NCBI GenBank assembly: GCA_023150835.1
Contig: JAKLKB010000014.1
Coordinates: 19,770-83,769 of the forward strand
Source: Myxococcota bacterium
Lineage (GTDB): Bacteria; Myxococcota_C; UBA6777
Direction: 5' to 3'
Length of the DNA stretch: 64,000 nt
Under the pieces are notes generated by a model. The model ran no database searches. It saw only the letters and a list, made by a program, of their open reading frames with translations, and had not been told where the DNA came from. Made by a program: the position numbers and the translations under genes. This document shows positions 15,811-24,768 of the stretch, piece by piece; the stretch's first letter is position 1, and the number at the start of each line of letters is the position of its first letter.

Positions 15811-18753
15811 ATGCGTCTATCTCAAAAGCTTTGCTCTCTTTTTCTCCTTTCTGCCTTCGCTGTCGTTGCATCCGCCCCATCCACCTCACAAGCCCAAAAC
15901 AAACGCGCCCGTTTTGCCCACCCCACCCCCAACTCGGTAAGTAGCGGAAAACCCCTTCGCATCGAAGGTCGCATCCTGTTTATGGACGATCTTGATTACG
16001 CCGAGTTTCGTTTTCGCCCCCTCAACAGCAAAGGCTCTTATACCACCCTTCGCCTCAAGCAGCAGGGCAACCGCTTTTTTGTGGTGCTACCCAAAAACGT
16101 CGTTCAGCCCCCCGGATTCGAGTATTACGTCGTTGGTTTGGACTTCAACCAACGCCCCAAGATCCTCTTTGGCTCGATCTTTCAACCCCAACAAGTGATC
16201 GTCCTCTCGGGTAGCGATACCGATCCTGACAAAGATCCCGAAAAAGACGGCAAGGACGGAAAAGACGGCAAGGATGGGAAAGACGGAACGGACGGAAAAG
16301 ACGGCAAAGACAGCACACCCGTGAAAGCAGGCCCGGGAGAACAACTCAGCACGGCCCTGACCACCACAGGCACCTCACGCCGCGAACAAGAAGCGCACAA
16401 AGCCCCCGGCATCGTGACTGTGATCACCGCCAACGATATCTACCAACACGGCTGGCGTACCTTAACCGATATCCTTCGTTATGGCGCAGCCTTGGACGTC
16501 AACGACGACGGAAGCTGGCCTGATATCGGGATGCGCGGCGTCAACGTCAGCCGCAGCAAAGGCCGGGGGATCTTGTTTCTGCTCGACGGATACGATATGT
16601 CTTGGCGGCAACTTCACCAAAATCTGCTCAGCCCCGCATGGATCGCCGTCGACGATATCGAACGGATCGAAGTGATACGTGGCCCGATGGCTGGTATATG
16701 GGGCGCAAACGCGATGCACGGCGTGGTGCATATCATCACCAAACGCGGCGCACAAATGAACGGGATCGGCGCAACCCTCGGCGTCAGCCCTGTTAGCGGC
16801 TCGCACTTGATGACGGTACGCGGTGGAAAACGCTTTCAATCGGGCGTCGAGATCTACTCCACTCTCTCGATCAACCAGATGTTCCGTTCTCCCACCCTCG
16901 CCCCAAACTACGAATTCTCCCGCCTGACCAAACCCATCCTCTACACCCCCCTCCAAGATCAAAACTATGCACAAAACTTTTACACCCGCATCAGTTGGGA
17001 AGGCTTGTATCTCAGCGTCCGCCAAGGCCGTTATGAGACCACCGCCCCGATGAATCCGTACAGCGTGCTCGGGGGCGACGAAAGCCGCTTTGTGACCGAT
17101 CGCGTGATCACACGCATCGGATGGGGCGGAGCCGTCGGTTCTTGGGGCCGTTTGGATATCTGGGGAAGCTATGACCGCGCACAGCTTTCTCCCGGAAGCA
17201 ACGTGGTCTTCCGCCCATTCAACACCCAAGTCGGAACCGATCAAGCCCGGGGACGCATCGCGGGCTACTTCATCCTGCAAAAACCCTCCACCGCCGATCC
17301 CAATACCCCCGAGCCTGTCGGAACCTTCCCTGCCTGTGATCCAAGCACCCAAGCCAGCCTTCGCTGCGTCCGACGCCAAAATGTCAAAACCACAGACGCC
17401 AACGGAAAAGAAGTCGTTCAAACCAACGCTTGCCTTTTGCTACCCAACAAAGATACTGACCCAAAGCCTTTTGGGACCGTCACCCCCGATCAAAAATACA
17501 ATGTTTGGTTCCCCGCCACCGATTGTCTCGAAACCAGCACCAACGGCAAATACCGCAGCGAGATCCGCGCCGCAGACAACCGCATCCAACTCGGCACGCA
17601 ACTCAGCATGACCTTCGCCAAAAGCTTCCGTTTGCTGATCGGCGGCGAATTCGAGTACTTGATCTCCAATATGCTCCACTTTCCGAGCCGTTGGGCCGAA
17701 GACGCCAAAACGGACAGCGATCTGCGCTCCCCAGACTTTACCAACTATCGCCTCGGACTCTGGACTCAAGCACAATACGCCTTTCGTGAGATCTTTGAGA
17801 TCAGCGCCGCCCTTCGCCTCGACGTCGATCAACGCTGGGGCGCACGCTTTAGCCCACAAGCCGCCTTTGTGCTCACACCCGGCGCAGGGATCTTCGGAAA
17901 AATCCACTACGGCTGGGGATATCGCGCCCCCTCTCTTTACGAACTCTCTCACTTCGAAGACACACGCTACGGAAACCCCAACCTCAAAAATGAAGAAGTC
18001 CACACCATCAGCGCCGAGATCGGCTGGCGAAGCGACAAGCTCCTACAAGTCTCCGCCACAGGATACGCCTCCTTTTACAACAACACCATCGACTACGAAT
18101 CCCGCAACGCCAACCTACCCCTCGAAGGTCTCGATAACCTCCCCTTCAAAAACCGACCCTCCGGCCCTTATCAACAACTGATCAACAACGAAAAAGGCTA
18201 TTCTTCGATGGGCGCAGAAGCCAACTTCCGCCTCTTCCCTGTCGGCGGATTCGAACTCTTCGCAAGCTTCGGAGTCTTCTTCGCAACCCGTGAACAAACC
18301 GATCCCAAAACCAAAGAAGTCTTTTCCGAGCGCCTCTTCTATTCTGCCGCTCTCTCCGCCAATCTCGTCGCCACCTATCGCACACGCGTCTTCCAAAAAA
18401 CCGATCTGATCGCCTCCCTCGGACTGCTTTATGTGGGCTCAAAACTCACCCAATTCAGCGCCTACAACGGAACAGGCGTCCTCCCCGCCAACACCGTCAA
18501 AGATCAAACCGCCCCACAAAACACTCCCTCTTGGGAAACCTCCAAAGATCCCCGATCTCCCGACCCCCAAGCCAATGGATACATCCACCTCCACCTCAAC
18601 CTCCAACTCGTCAACATCCTCGATCACTTCGATCTCGTCCTCCGACTCAATAACCTCCTCGGACCCACCTCCCCCACCTACGACGCCGGTGATCCCTTCC
18701 TCTATCCACACGCCGGACTTGAATTCTTTACTTGGCTTCGACTCCGCTACTAA
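15811..18753 (+). CDS. TonB-dependent outer-membrane receptor with KDG-repeat linker
   Basis: A 980-aa protein. Residues 1-28 are a signal peptide; 30-135 form a small beta domain; 137-168 are a low-complexity linker of D-G-K repeats. The plug domain runs from about 180 (A-P-G-I-V-T-V-I-T-A-N-D-I; I-E-V-I-R-G-P-M-A-G-I-W-G-A-N-A-M-H-G-V-V-H-I-I-T), and a 22-strand-type barrel ends in the aromatic residue Tyr980. Such receptors import siderophores, vitamin B12, metals or oligosaccharides with energy from TonB. No TonB or ABC gene lies nearby, so the ligand is unknown. The ATG has a weak ACGGAAAA site; a TTGACA box at about 15619 could be part of its promoter. Confidence 0.88.
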   Translation: MRLSQKLCSLFLLSAFAVVASAPSTSQAQNKRARFAHPTPNSVSSGKPLRIEGRILFMDDLDYAEFRFRPLNSKGSYTTLRLKQQGNRFFVVLPKNVVQPPGFEYYVVGLDFNQRPKILFGSIFQPQQVIVLSGSDTDPDKDPEKDGKDGKDGKDGKDGTDGKDGKDSTPVKAGPGEQLSTALTTTGTSRREQEAHKAPGIVTVITANDIYQHGWRTLTDILRYGAALDVNDDGSWPDIGMRGVNVSRSKGRGILFLLDGYDMSWRQLHQNLLSPAWIAVDDIERIEVIRGPMAGIWGANAMHGVVHIITKRGAQMNGIGATLGVSPVSGSHLMTVRGGKRFQSGVEIYSTLSINQMFRSPTLAPNYEFSRLTKPILYTPLQDQNYAQNFYTRISWEGLYLSVRQGRYETTAPMNPYSVLGGDESRFVTDRVITRIGWGGAVGSWGRLDIWGSYDRAQLSPGSNVVFRPFNTQVGTDQARGRIAGYFILQKPSTADPNTPEPVGTFPACDPSTQASLRCVRRQNVKTTDANGKEVVQTNACLLLPNKDTDPKPFGTVTPDQKYNVWFPATDCLETSTNGKYRSEIRAADNRIQLGTQLSMTFAKSFRLLIGGEFEYLISNMLHFPSRWAEDAKTDSDLRSPDFTNYRLGLWTQAQYAFREIFEISAALRLDVDQRWGARFSPQAAFVLTPGAGIFGKIHYGWGYRAPSLYELSHFEDTRYGNPNLKNEEVHTISAEIGWRSDKLLQVSATGYASFYNNTIDYESRNANLPLEGLDNLPFKNRPSGPYQQLINNEKGYSSMGAEANFRLFPVGGFELFASFGVFFATREQTDPKTKEVFSERLFYSAALSANLVATYRTRVFQKTDLIASLGLLYVGSKLTQFSAYNGTGVLPANTVKDQTAPQNTPSWETSKDPRSPDPQANGYIHLHLNLQLVNILDHFDLVLRLNNLLGPTSPTYDAGDPFLYPHAGLEFFTWLRLRY
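16238..16314 (+). repeat. In-frame GAC-GGN-AAR repeat encoding DGK linker
   Basis: About eight imperfect 9-bp units coding for Asp-Gly-Lys between the N-terminal beta domain and plug of the TonB-dependent receptor. Repeat number could vary between strains. Confidence 0.8.
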
Positions 18754-19190
18754 CCCGATCACGCACCCTGCAGATCTCGTCTGACTGCCCTCGTCTCCTC
18801 TCGCTCCCACCCACAAAAAACCTGCCGTGTCACGTTGTGACATCCCTCTTCTCTACACTTTGCCACATTCTATCAACTGAAAATCTTCATTAGATTCAAT
18901 CAGATAGAAATAAATTGAAATTTTACTTGCGCTCATCCAAAACCTTCGCTATTTACTGAACAAGAAGTTGGTGAACATCTGCGATGAATGAAAGATTGCA
19001 CACGCTGTATCAATCGTTCATCCTTGTACAAAAAAACAGTTTGGTGAAGACGCCTCACACCCCGTTGCCGCCTCACCTCACCATCTTCCCCTCGTTGTGG
19101 GAGGGTTCTCCGCCCCTCACACAACGCCCCTTTTCTTTGCGCCCCTTTGCTGAAAAGCACCTAACGGCTCGAAAATGCCGAATGCAAGGC

Positions 19191-19220
19191 AAAAAAAAAG
19201 CTGTGGTACAAAACCACAGC
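19191..19220 (-). terminator. Rho-independent terminator
   Basis: On the minus strand the stem GCTGTGG / CCACAGC with loop TTTTGTA is followed by nine T residues. It would end transcripts coming from the sigma-region-4-like gene, 305 bp upstream. Confidence 0.8.
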
Positions 19221-19260
19221 CAGTCACACACAAAAACATATACTTTTTTACTCACTATCA

Positions 19261-19373
19261 CACGAAATCCGCCCGTTGCGTTATCGTAAAGAGGTAGGGG
19301 CAAACAGGTGTGGCTGCCCAAGAATCGGGCGTCTACAAACGATGCCTTGTGTACGCATCACTCGGATATCGTA
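19261..19373. mobile_element. MITE-like element, copy C
   Basis: The left end is CACGAAATCCG, the right end CTCGGATATCGTA. The core hairpin is partly lost (GTAGGGGCAAACAGGTGTGGCTGCCC), making this the most decayed solitary copy. The length is 113 bp. Confidence 0.7.
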
Positions 19374-19525
19374 AAAGTCGATCAATCCGAGGCGTTAATC
19401 CTCCAAGCCTTCGACTTGATGAGTAAGAATTCTATCGAATTCTACTTCAAACTCTTTATCAACCGCACGCAACCATACAACCCAACGCAATCTTTCGCAC
19501 AACAGGCCCCACCCGGGCCTCGCGC

Positions 19526-20059
19526 TTAATCGCTCTCCTCCCCCGCGAAAGGGACACCAACAAAGTCCTCGGGTACTTCCCAAGGAACACTCATACGAAG
19601 ACTGTTGCTCTCTGCCATCTTTTGCATACCCGACGCCTCAAGCTGACGAATGCGCTCTCGCGTCAAGTTGAGCAGCGTGCCCACTTCTTCAAGCGTCACA
19701 CCACCACGTTCTGCGATATCCAACGCACACGTTTCTTTCAGCTCCCAAACCTCTTGATCTGGGAAGTTGTACTTGATCGAACCCGTTTCAGGATTCACAT
19801 CCAAATACAAATGAAACCGACAACTGACGTGCGGGCAAGGGTCCACATGTCCTCGGCAATCTTTGCGAGAACGCGGACGCATCGACTCCAACCAAGCCAC
19901 CACTTCCGGCCCCAGACGCTCACGCTTCACTTCCTGCTTGATTTGACGCAAAGACTGCGTCTTTTCGCGACGTGGACGTCCTGTTCGCGTGCGATCCGCT
20001 GTCACTTGCAGCAAACGATTCACCACACGCTTTTTCACCAACTTCTGTTTTTCATCCAT
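19526..20059 (-). CDS. Sigma-70 region 4-like DNA-binding protein
   Basis: A 177-aa protein. The C-terminal helix-turn-helix G-V-T-L-E-E-V-G-T-L-L-N-L-T-R-E-R-I-R-Q-L-E is nearly identical to region 4.2 of primary sigma factors, which reads the -35 box. No region 2 is present. The middle holds the Cys/His cluster D-C-R-G-H-V-D-P-C-P-H-V-S-C-R-F-H, a possible metal site. Residues 8-60 are strongly basic. The ATG at 20059 follows GAGGAGGTTTGG. It is likely a regulator that binds DNA rather than a true sigma factor. A strong terminator lies downstream and AT-rich palindromes upstream; it may control its own expression. Confidence 0.75.
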   Translation of the reverse strand: MDEKQKLVKKRVVNRLLQVTADRTRTGRPRREKTQSLRQIKQEVKRERLGPEVVAWLESMRPRSRKDCRGHVDPCPHVSCRFHLYLDVNPETGSIKYNFPDQEVWELKETCALDIAERGGVTLEEVGTLLNLTRERIRQLEASGMQKMAESNSLRMSVPWEVPEDFVGVPFAGEESD

Positions 20060-20220
20060 CCAAACCTCCTCACACCCCAGACTCGCTGTTGTTCCTCGCA
20101 CTCACCGAAACCTCCGCACACCTCGATCCTGTCCTCCGCGATCAAGATCTCGATCTGTGTAGAGCCAAGCCTATTCCTTGTAGCACAAGCCCACGTTTCA
20201 TTGCAAACGTTATCTCAATT

Positions 20221-20236
20221 GATACGCAATTGTATC
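20221..20236. promoter_or_regulatory. Inverted repeat GATAC-N6-GTATC
   Basis: Palindromic arms of five bases lie directly next to the larger palindrome that starts at 20237, in the upstream region of the sigma-region-4-like gene. It is a candidate operator; no binding protein is known. Confidence 0.35.
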
Positions 20237-20265
20237 GAAGTTATATCTCAATTAGATATAACTTC
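20237..20265. promoter_or_regulatory. Perfect 12-bp-arm palindrome, candidate operator
   Basis: GAAGTTATATCT and AGATATAACTTC are exact inverted copies around CAATT. No T-run follows on either strand, so this is more likely a binding site than a terminator. It lies about 180 bases before the sigma-region-4-like gene start. Confidence 0.5.
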
Positions 20266-20866
20266 TTTGCTGCAACACCTGCCCAAGCGTTTTATAACGA
20301 CGGCGCTCAAAGAAGGCACGCTGGCTGACATATTTGGAGGATACGCGGGGGCTTGATCTGGGTCAAAAAAAGATGCAAAAAAAATTACAATCGATTGCAA
20401 CCTGCTGATTTGCCAGTTTAATTTTGGCAAGTTTTCTGCCTGCCCAAACTGACTTGGTGATCCAACGCACAGTTTTGCGATCCTGTGGTTGTTCTTGCGA
20501 TGGGGGGGAAGTAAAAAAAGAATCGATATAGATCAAAATGTTAGAGCGTTATCGCCTTATTGCTTGGCATCGCTCTTCTTGCGGACAATGATCCCTCAAC
20601 TTGATCCAACAGATCGCGCTTCGCCAGATCACAAACCAGCCGTCGAAGGGATGGAGGGTCGATGCCCCAAGCAAGCGATCAGCCGAAGAGGTTGCGTTTG
20701 AACGGTGGTGGGCGTTAGACTGGGGCACAACAAACGAAGCCCCACCGCCGAGTATTTCCCTCCGACAAGGTGGCTGGATTCGGACGGCAGGGCAAAAGCG
20801 CAACAAACAGCCCCCAGCCTCTTCATCGCAAAAACATCCCATCGCAAGGAGCGAAAAGCGCGAAAC

Positions 20867-23071
20867 ATGCCAAGCGGACAAAGCAACGAGGCCAACCGCC
20901 AAAAACAAACACTCGCACTCGCGCAAGCCTATACCCTTCCCTCAACGCCCCGTTGGCCGCGTGTTCTTCTTCAGTCCCTGTTGGGGGTCACCGTCGGGAT
21001 GCTTGCAGGCGGCGCGCTCTTGTGGTGGCTCTGGAATTACAGCGGCCTCACAACCCCCCTCCCACCGAGATCTTCTCAAACGCCCCAAACCCGCGCAACC
21101 TCGCCACACAACCGCCCTGCCCAACCCACCACCCAAGCGCCCACCGAGATCGGCCTTCCCTCCCTTTATACGGCTTGCCTCCAAGAAGCCGAACAAGCGG
21201 CTCCCGGCCCCGCTTATCAGTCGCTGCGCACACAACAAAAAACCTACGCCTTGCGTTGGCATCTCGAATGGCACATGGCGGATCGCTCTCTTCAACAAAA
21301 CAAAGCAGCCCAAGCCGCCGAGATCTACGAACGACTGGCCCAAGAAGAAGAGTCACCCCTCCCCAAAGCCATCCTCTACTTGCGCCACGGGCGAGCCCTT
21401 GCAGCACTTGGCAAAGCCCAAGAAGCGCGTACGCTTTTGCAAAAATACGCTCGCACCATCCCGATCCAGCCCACCCAACGGCTCCAGTTTGCGCTCTACC
21501 AACAAGAGATCGCCGAAGGACTCCATACCCTCGCATCCATCGAAGAAACCGCAACACAACACACGCTCTGGCTACGCATCTGGTCTCAATTCCCCCAAAG
21601 CCCTCATGCTTTCGCGGCCTTGCAAAACTGGCTGCGCGCTTCCCCTTCTGCCTTCTCAGAAACGGAGCGCCGTTGGTTGCTGCTCGGACTCCAACGTTGG
21701 ATCTCACAGGGCGCTCCCACCGCTGTAATGCGCCCTGCTCTGGCTCGGATACACCGAGAGATGCTGTCCTCTTCGCAACGCCTGATCTTTGACACCCTCC
21801 AAGCTCGTTTGGCTCTCCAAGACGATCTCTGGAAACAAGCCATGAACGCTGCGGATCAAGCCCGAAAAGAAGCCGAGAAGCCCACACGCGCCACACTCTC
21901 CTTTGCGATGGCAACACTTGCCCTCCAAAATCAAAAACGCAGCCTCGCCCAACGCATACTTCGCACGATCCGCCCTGCCCCAAGCTACTGGCGGCGCGTC
22001 TTCATGCTCCCCGAGATGCAGTCGTTTTTGCGGCAAGGAAAATGGAAACCTGTCTTGCGAATTGGCGCAAAGTCTTGGCGAAGCAATCGCGCCGCTGCCT
22101 TACGTGCGCAAACAGCCCGATACCTCGGCCTTAGCGCACTTGGGCGACAACAATACAGCAAAGCCCACACCTACTTCTCCGCTGCCTACAAAGAACACCA
22201 AAACGCGGGAAAGCACTCGCTTCTTGATCCGATCACTCTGATGTATTGGCAAGCCTTTTCTGCGGAGATGCGTAAAAAAACCGCCGAAGCCAAGAAGCGC
22301 TACCTTTCGATCTTTCGTGCGCAACCCTTCGATTACAACGGCTTCCTTGCCATGCACCGCTTGCGCGATCTCGATCCACAACCTCTGCCCTTTGCTCGCG
22401 AAACCACCGGACCTTGGTCTCTTCAGCAGATCTCCGATCCACGCGCATCGCTGCTCCTTCAAACCCTCCAACAACACGGCCCACACGCACTTTTTCTGAT
22501 CGAACTCGAACGCCACTTACCTCGATACGCACAGATACCACACACCTCGCTGCATCAAATGATCGCGCAATCCTCCCGCCTCACAGGAATCCTTCACGCT
22601 GCTCTTTCCATTCTTCCTGCTCGACCTCCACACAAGCGCTCACAAGAACAAATCCAACTCTTTTACCCTTCCCCTGCGCAAATCTTCGGTCGTGCCGCTT
22701 CTAAAGAAGACCTTCGCCCCTTTGCTGCTCTTTGGATCTTCCTTCAACGCCACCACACCGCGCCCTCTCCTGAGCCTCATGATTACCAACAACATCCCTT
22801 GTTTTTGCTCTCTCCCACCGCTCCCCTTGTGTACGCTCCCTCCGTGCTCTCGCTCTGGAAACAACGCCTCGCCAGCTTTCCCTCGGATCTACCGCTTTCG
22901 GCTCGCATCACTGCCCTCGTCACCCCCCACCCTCAAGCCCTCTTTCAGCTACACCGCGATCTCAAAAACGCTCCCCGCCCTCTGATCGAAGCCTTGTATC
23001 CGCCCCAAACGCACCGACTCCTCTTTCTGCTCCAACTCTACCAACTGCTCTACCTACCCGACTCCCCTTGA
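20867..23071 (+). CDS. Membrane-anchored helical-repeat protein resembling Slt70 without catalytic domain
   Basis: A 734-aa protein. A single membrane helix (33-57) anchors a long alpha-helical periplasmic part rich in TPR-like pairs (A-L-A-A-L-G-K-A-Q-E-A-R, Y-L-G-L-S-A-L-G-R-Q-Q-Y-S-K-A). The region F-D-Y-N-G-F-L-A-M-H-R-L and the later L-F-Y-P-S-P-A-Q-I-F-G-R-A match the U/L-domain boundary of soluble lytic transglycosylases. The catalytic E-S-x-F and the goose-lysozyme-like fold do not follow; instead about 130 residues without known motifs end the protein. It may be a scaffold that kept the ring domain. The ATG is 15 bases after AAGGAG, a long spacing; the frame opens from 20705 (GTG). 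Confidence 0.55.
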   Translation: MPSGQSNEANRQKQTLALAQAYTLPSTPRWPRVLLQSLLGVTVGMLAGGALLWWLWNYSGLTTPLPPRSSQTPQTRATSPHNRPAQPTTQAPTEIGLPSLYTACLQEAEQAAPGPAYQSLRTQQKTYALRWHLEWHMADRSLQQNKAAQAAEIYERLAQEEESPLPKAILYLRHGRALAALGKAQEARTLLQKYARTIPIQPTQRLQFALYQQEIAEGLHTLASIEETATQHTLWLRIWSQFPQSPHAFAALQNWLRASPSAFSETERRWLLLGLQRWISQGAPTAVMRPALARIHREMLSSSQRLIFDTLQARLALQDDLWKQAMNAADQARKEAEKPTRATLSFAMATLALQNQKRSLAQRILRTIRPAPSYWRRVFMLPEMQSFLRQGKWKPVLRIGAKSWRSNRAAALRAQTARYLGLSALGRQQYSKAHTYFSAAYKEHQNAGKHSLLDPITLMYWQAFSAEMRKKTAEAKKRYLSIFRAQPFDYNGFLAMHRLRDLDPQPLPFARETTGPWSLQQISDPRASLLLQTLQQHGPHALFLIELERHLPRYAQIPHTSLHQMIAQSSRLTGILHAALSILPARPPHKRSQEQIQLFYPSPAQIFGRAASKEDLRPFAALWIFLQRHHTAPSPEPHDYQQHPLFLLSPTAPLVYAPSVLSLWKQRLASFPSDLPLSARITALVTPHPQALFQLHRDLKNAPRPLIEALYPPQTHRLLFLLQLYQLLYLPDSP

Positions 23072-23119
23072 AAACAAACAAACAGAACAAAAAACCCATC
23101 CCTACGCAAAGAAATTACG

Positions 23120-23350
23120 ATGAAACAACTGAAACGCCATCAACTCGCTCTCTACAACGGACAAGACAAAAAGCAGATCTATGTCGCCTATCAAGGCCGC
23201 ATCTACGATGTCACCGAAAGCCGACTCTGGCGACGCGGGATGCACTACGAGCATTGGGCCGGACAAGATCTCACCCAAGAACTCCCCGAAGCCCCTCACG
23301 ACGAAGCCGTCTTTGCACGCTTCCCGCAGGTCGGCGTTCTGATCGAATAA
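23120..23350 (+). CDS. Small cytochrome b5-like haem-binding domain protein
   Basis: The 76-aa protein is a single domain of the cytochrome b5/steroid-binding type: I-Y-V-A-Y-Q-G-R-I-Y-D-V-T-E-S-R-L-W, then H42-x2-H45-W-A-G-Q-D-L-T and A-P-H60. Short bacterial proteins of this kind bind haem with two His ligands. No signal or membrane segment is present. It begins 48 bp after the transglycosylase-like gene. The last codons and stop are included in a 26-bp tandem duplication with the adjoining MITE-like element. Confidence 0.8.
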   Translation: MKQLKRHQLALYNGQDKKQIYVAYQGRIYDVTESRLWRRGMHYEHWAGQDLTQELPEAPHDEAVFARFPQVGVLIE

Positions 23351-23498
23351 TACGAAATCCGCCCGTTATCGAATAATACGAAATCCGCCCGTTGTGTGAT
23401 CGTAAAGATGTACGGAGCTGCCCCTCGTGGCTGCCCAAAAACAGGACGATCACAGCGGATCACACCTACCCTTCGATCACAGATCTTTCGGATATCGT
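23351..23498. mobile_element. MITE-like element, copy D, with duplicated left end
   Basis: It begins at the base after the stop codon of the b5-like gene. Its first 16 bases occur twice (23351 and 23377) because of a 26-bp tandem duplication (23342-23367 and 23368-23393). The core is degraded (GTACGGAGCTGCCCCTCGTGGCTGCCC); the right end is TTCGGATATCGT. Confidence 0.7.
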
Positions 23499-23526
23499 CT
23501 AAGCTCGTATCGATCAGTCTTTTCGT

Positions 23527-24768
23527 TCATTCAAAAAGATAAGCATCCAGCAAACTTTTGAACTTTCGATGAAGCAGAGTTAACCCGTAAACGAGAACGG
23601 ACACAGAAGGAACGTATCTCGGAACCTCGTAATCAGGGAACAGTTTTCGAATAAATTGGCAAGCCTGTTCAATGTTTTCGATGCCGTATTGTGTTGTATC
23701 GATCAAGACGGTTCGATCCATGATGCCGTTTTTCAGAGGGGGCTTTTTTATTGGAGGATTTGGATTAAAAAATTCTTTTTTCCATTTGAGGATTTTCTTC
23801 TGAAAATCATCTCCTAAGTCTAAGTCTTTGAGTAATTCGAAAGCGCGGGTGTACAGTTCCGAATCAGCCAAAGACACTTGTTTGACGATCTCCTTGAGGT
23901 GGCTGGCCATATCGATACTAAGCTTTCCTTGAAAACAGCGATCATTGGCTTCCAGCAAAGCTTCCAAGAACCCCGAGTGGATTCCCCCCGCTATAGGACG
24001 CATCTTCGGATGGAAAGGGATGTCGTGTTCTGCGAGAAAAGTACTCTGCTGTTTGTTTGTTTTTGAATCCAAATAGGCCTCTCCGTTGCTGTGACCTGAG
24101 GCACCATGGACACCGAGTGGGTAGAATGTATAGTAATAGTTGTCAAATTCTGACAGCAAAGCATAACCACTATAAACATCCGGGCTGCAAGACCAAAAAT
24201 AACGACCTGTTTTTACCTTCAGTCGGCGCATTGCTTCGGTGGAAACGAACCCTCTATAAACCATCGGAGCCCGACCACACGAAGTCAGGTTCCGTGCGAT
24301 TAATGTAATTAAAATCTTTGAATTCATCAAAAATGATTTTTGATTGAGCAAAACCGCTATGCGATTGGGTGCCGAGCGTGATGTTGGCCAGCCAAATGTG
24401 GCCGGTTGCCATACGACGGCTTGAACGTCATGGATCTCAAGAATACGATTTACCGACGAAACAGCGTTTGATAAAAGCCCGTCATCATCTCCTACAAAAG
24501 TAACAAAATCTCCAGAAACATGCTCCATTGCAAAATTCCAATTGGAGGTCATACCTAGAGTTTTGGGCGGAGTGACGCAACGGATCCTTGGATCCTGTTG
24601 TTGTAGCGTTTGGACGACTTCTTGGGTTTTTGTGTCGCTGCTGTTATTGCAAACCAAGATCTCTAAGTTGTCATATTGTTGTGCCATGCACGTTTTCAAA
24701 CAAAAATAGAGCGTATCTGCACGATTTCTTGTAGGCACAACAATCGAATACTTTCTATCTTTTTTCAT
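23527..24768 (-). CDS. Family 2 glycosyltransferase
   Basis: The 413-aa enzyme starts at ATG 24768, behind GGGAAAACAG, and overlaps the flippase gene by 14 bp. The N-terminal GT-A fold shows Y-S-I-V-V-P-T-R-N-R-A-D-T, the sugar-nucleotide site C-N-N-S-S-D, and V-G-D-D-D-G with the metal-binding acidic residues. The C-terminal 200 residues are specific and lack membrane helices. It would transfer one sugar to the lipid-linked repeat unit on the inner face of the membrane. The gene is visibly richer in A+T than the rest of the window, a sign of transfer common in O-antigen loci. It is the last gene of the polysaccharide operon. Confidence 0.85.
   Translation of the reverse strand: MKKDRKYSIVVPTRNRADTLYFCLKTCMAQQYDNLEILVCNNSSDTKTQEVVQTLQQQDPRIRCVTPPKTLGMTSNWNFAMEHVSGDFVTFVGDDDGLLSNAVSSVNRILEIHDVQAVVWQPATFGWPTSRSAPNRIAVLLNQKSFLMNSKILITLIARNLTSCGRAPMVYRGFVSTEAMRRLKVKTGRYFWSCSPDVYSGYALLSEFDNYYYTFYPLGVHGASGHSNGEAYLDSKTNKQQSTFLAEHDIPFHPKMRPIAGGIHSGFLEALLEANDRCFQGKLSIDMASHLKEIVKQVSLADSELYTRAFELLKDLDLGDDFQKKILKWKKEFFNPNPPIKKPPLKNGIMDRTVLIDTTQYGIENIEQACQFIRKLFPDYEVPRYVPSVSVLVYGLTLLHRKFKSLLDAYLFE

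Larger units (their letters stand above)
18754..19525. other. Gene-poor interval
   Basis: 772 bases. The part 18860-18940 is markedly AT-rich. A minus-strand terminator lies at 19191-19220 and MITE-like copy C at 19261-19373. A 101-codon open frame at 18984-19289 has no ribosome site, biased composition and no domain, and is not counted as a gene. Confidence 0.6.
20060..20866. other. Divergent intergenic region with several palindromes
   Basis: 807 bases between the sigma-4-like gene and the transglycosylase-like gene. Four inverted repeats cluster between 20221 and 20430 in AT-rich DNA (two are listed separately; the others are TTACAATCGATTGCAA near 20386 and TTGCCA-N9-TGGCAA at 20410-20430). 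Weak open frames on both strands have no ribosome site or domain. Confidence 0.6.

Noticed and set aside
18984..19289. 101-codon frame between the TonB receptor and the sigma-4-like gene
   Set aside because: It runs through a terminator and into MITE copy C, and lacks a ribosome site.
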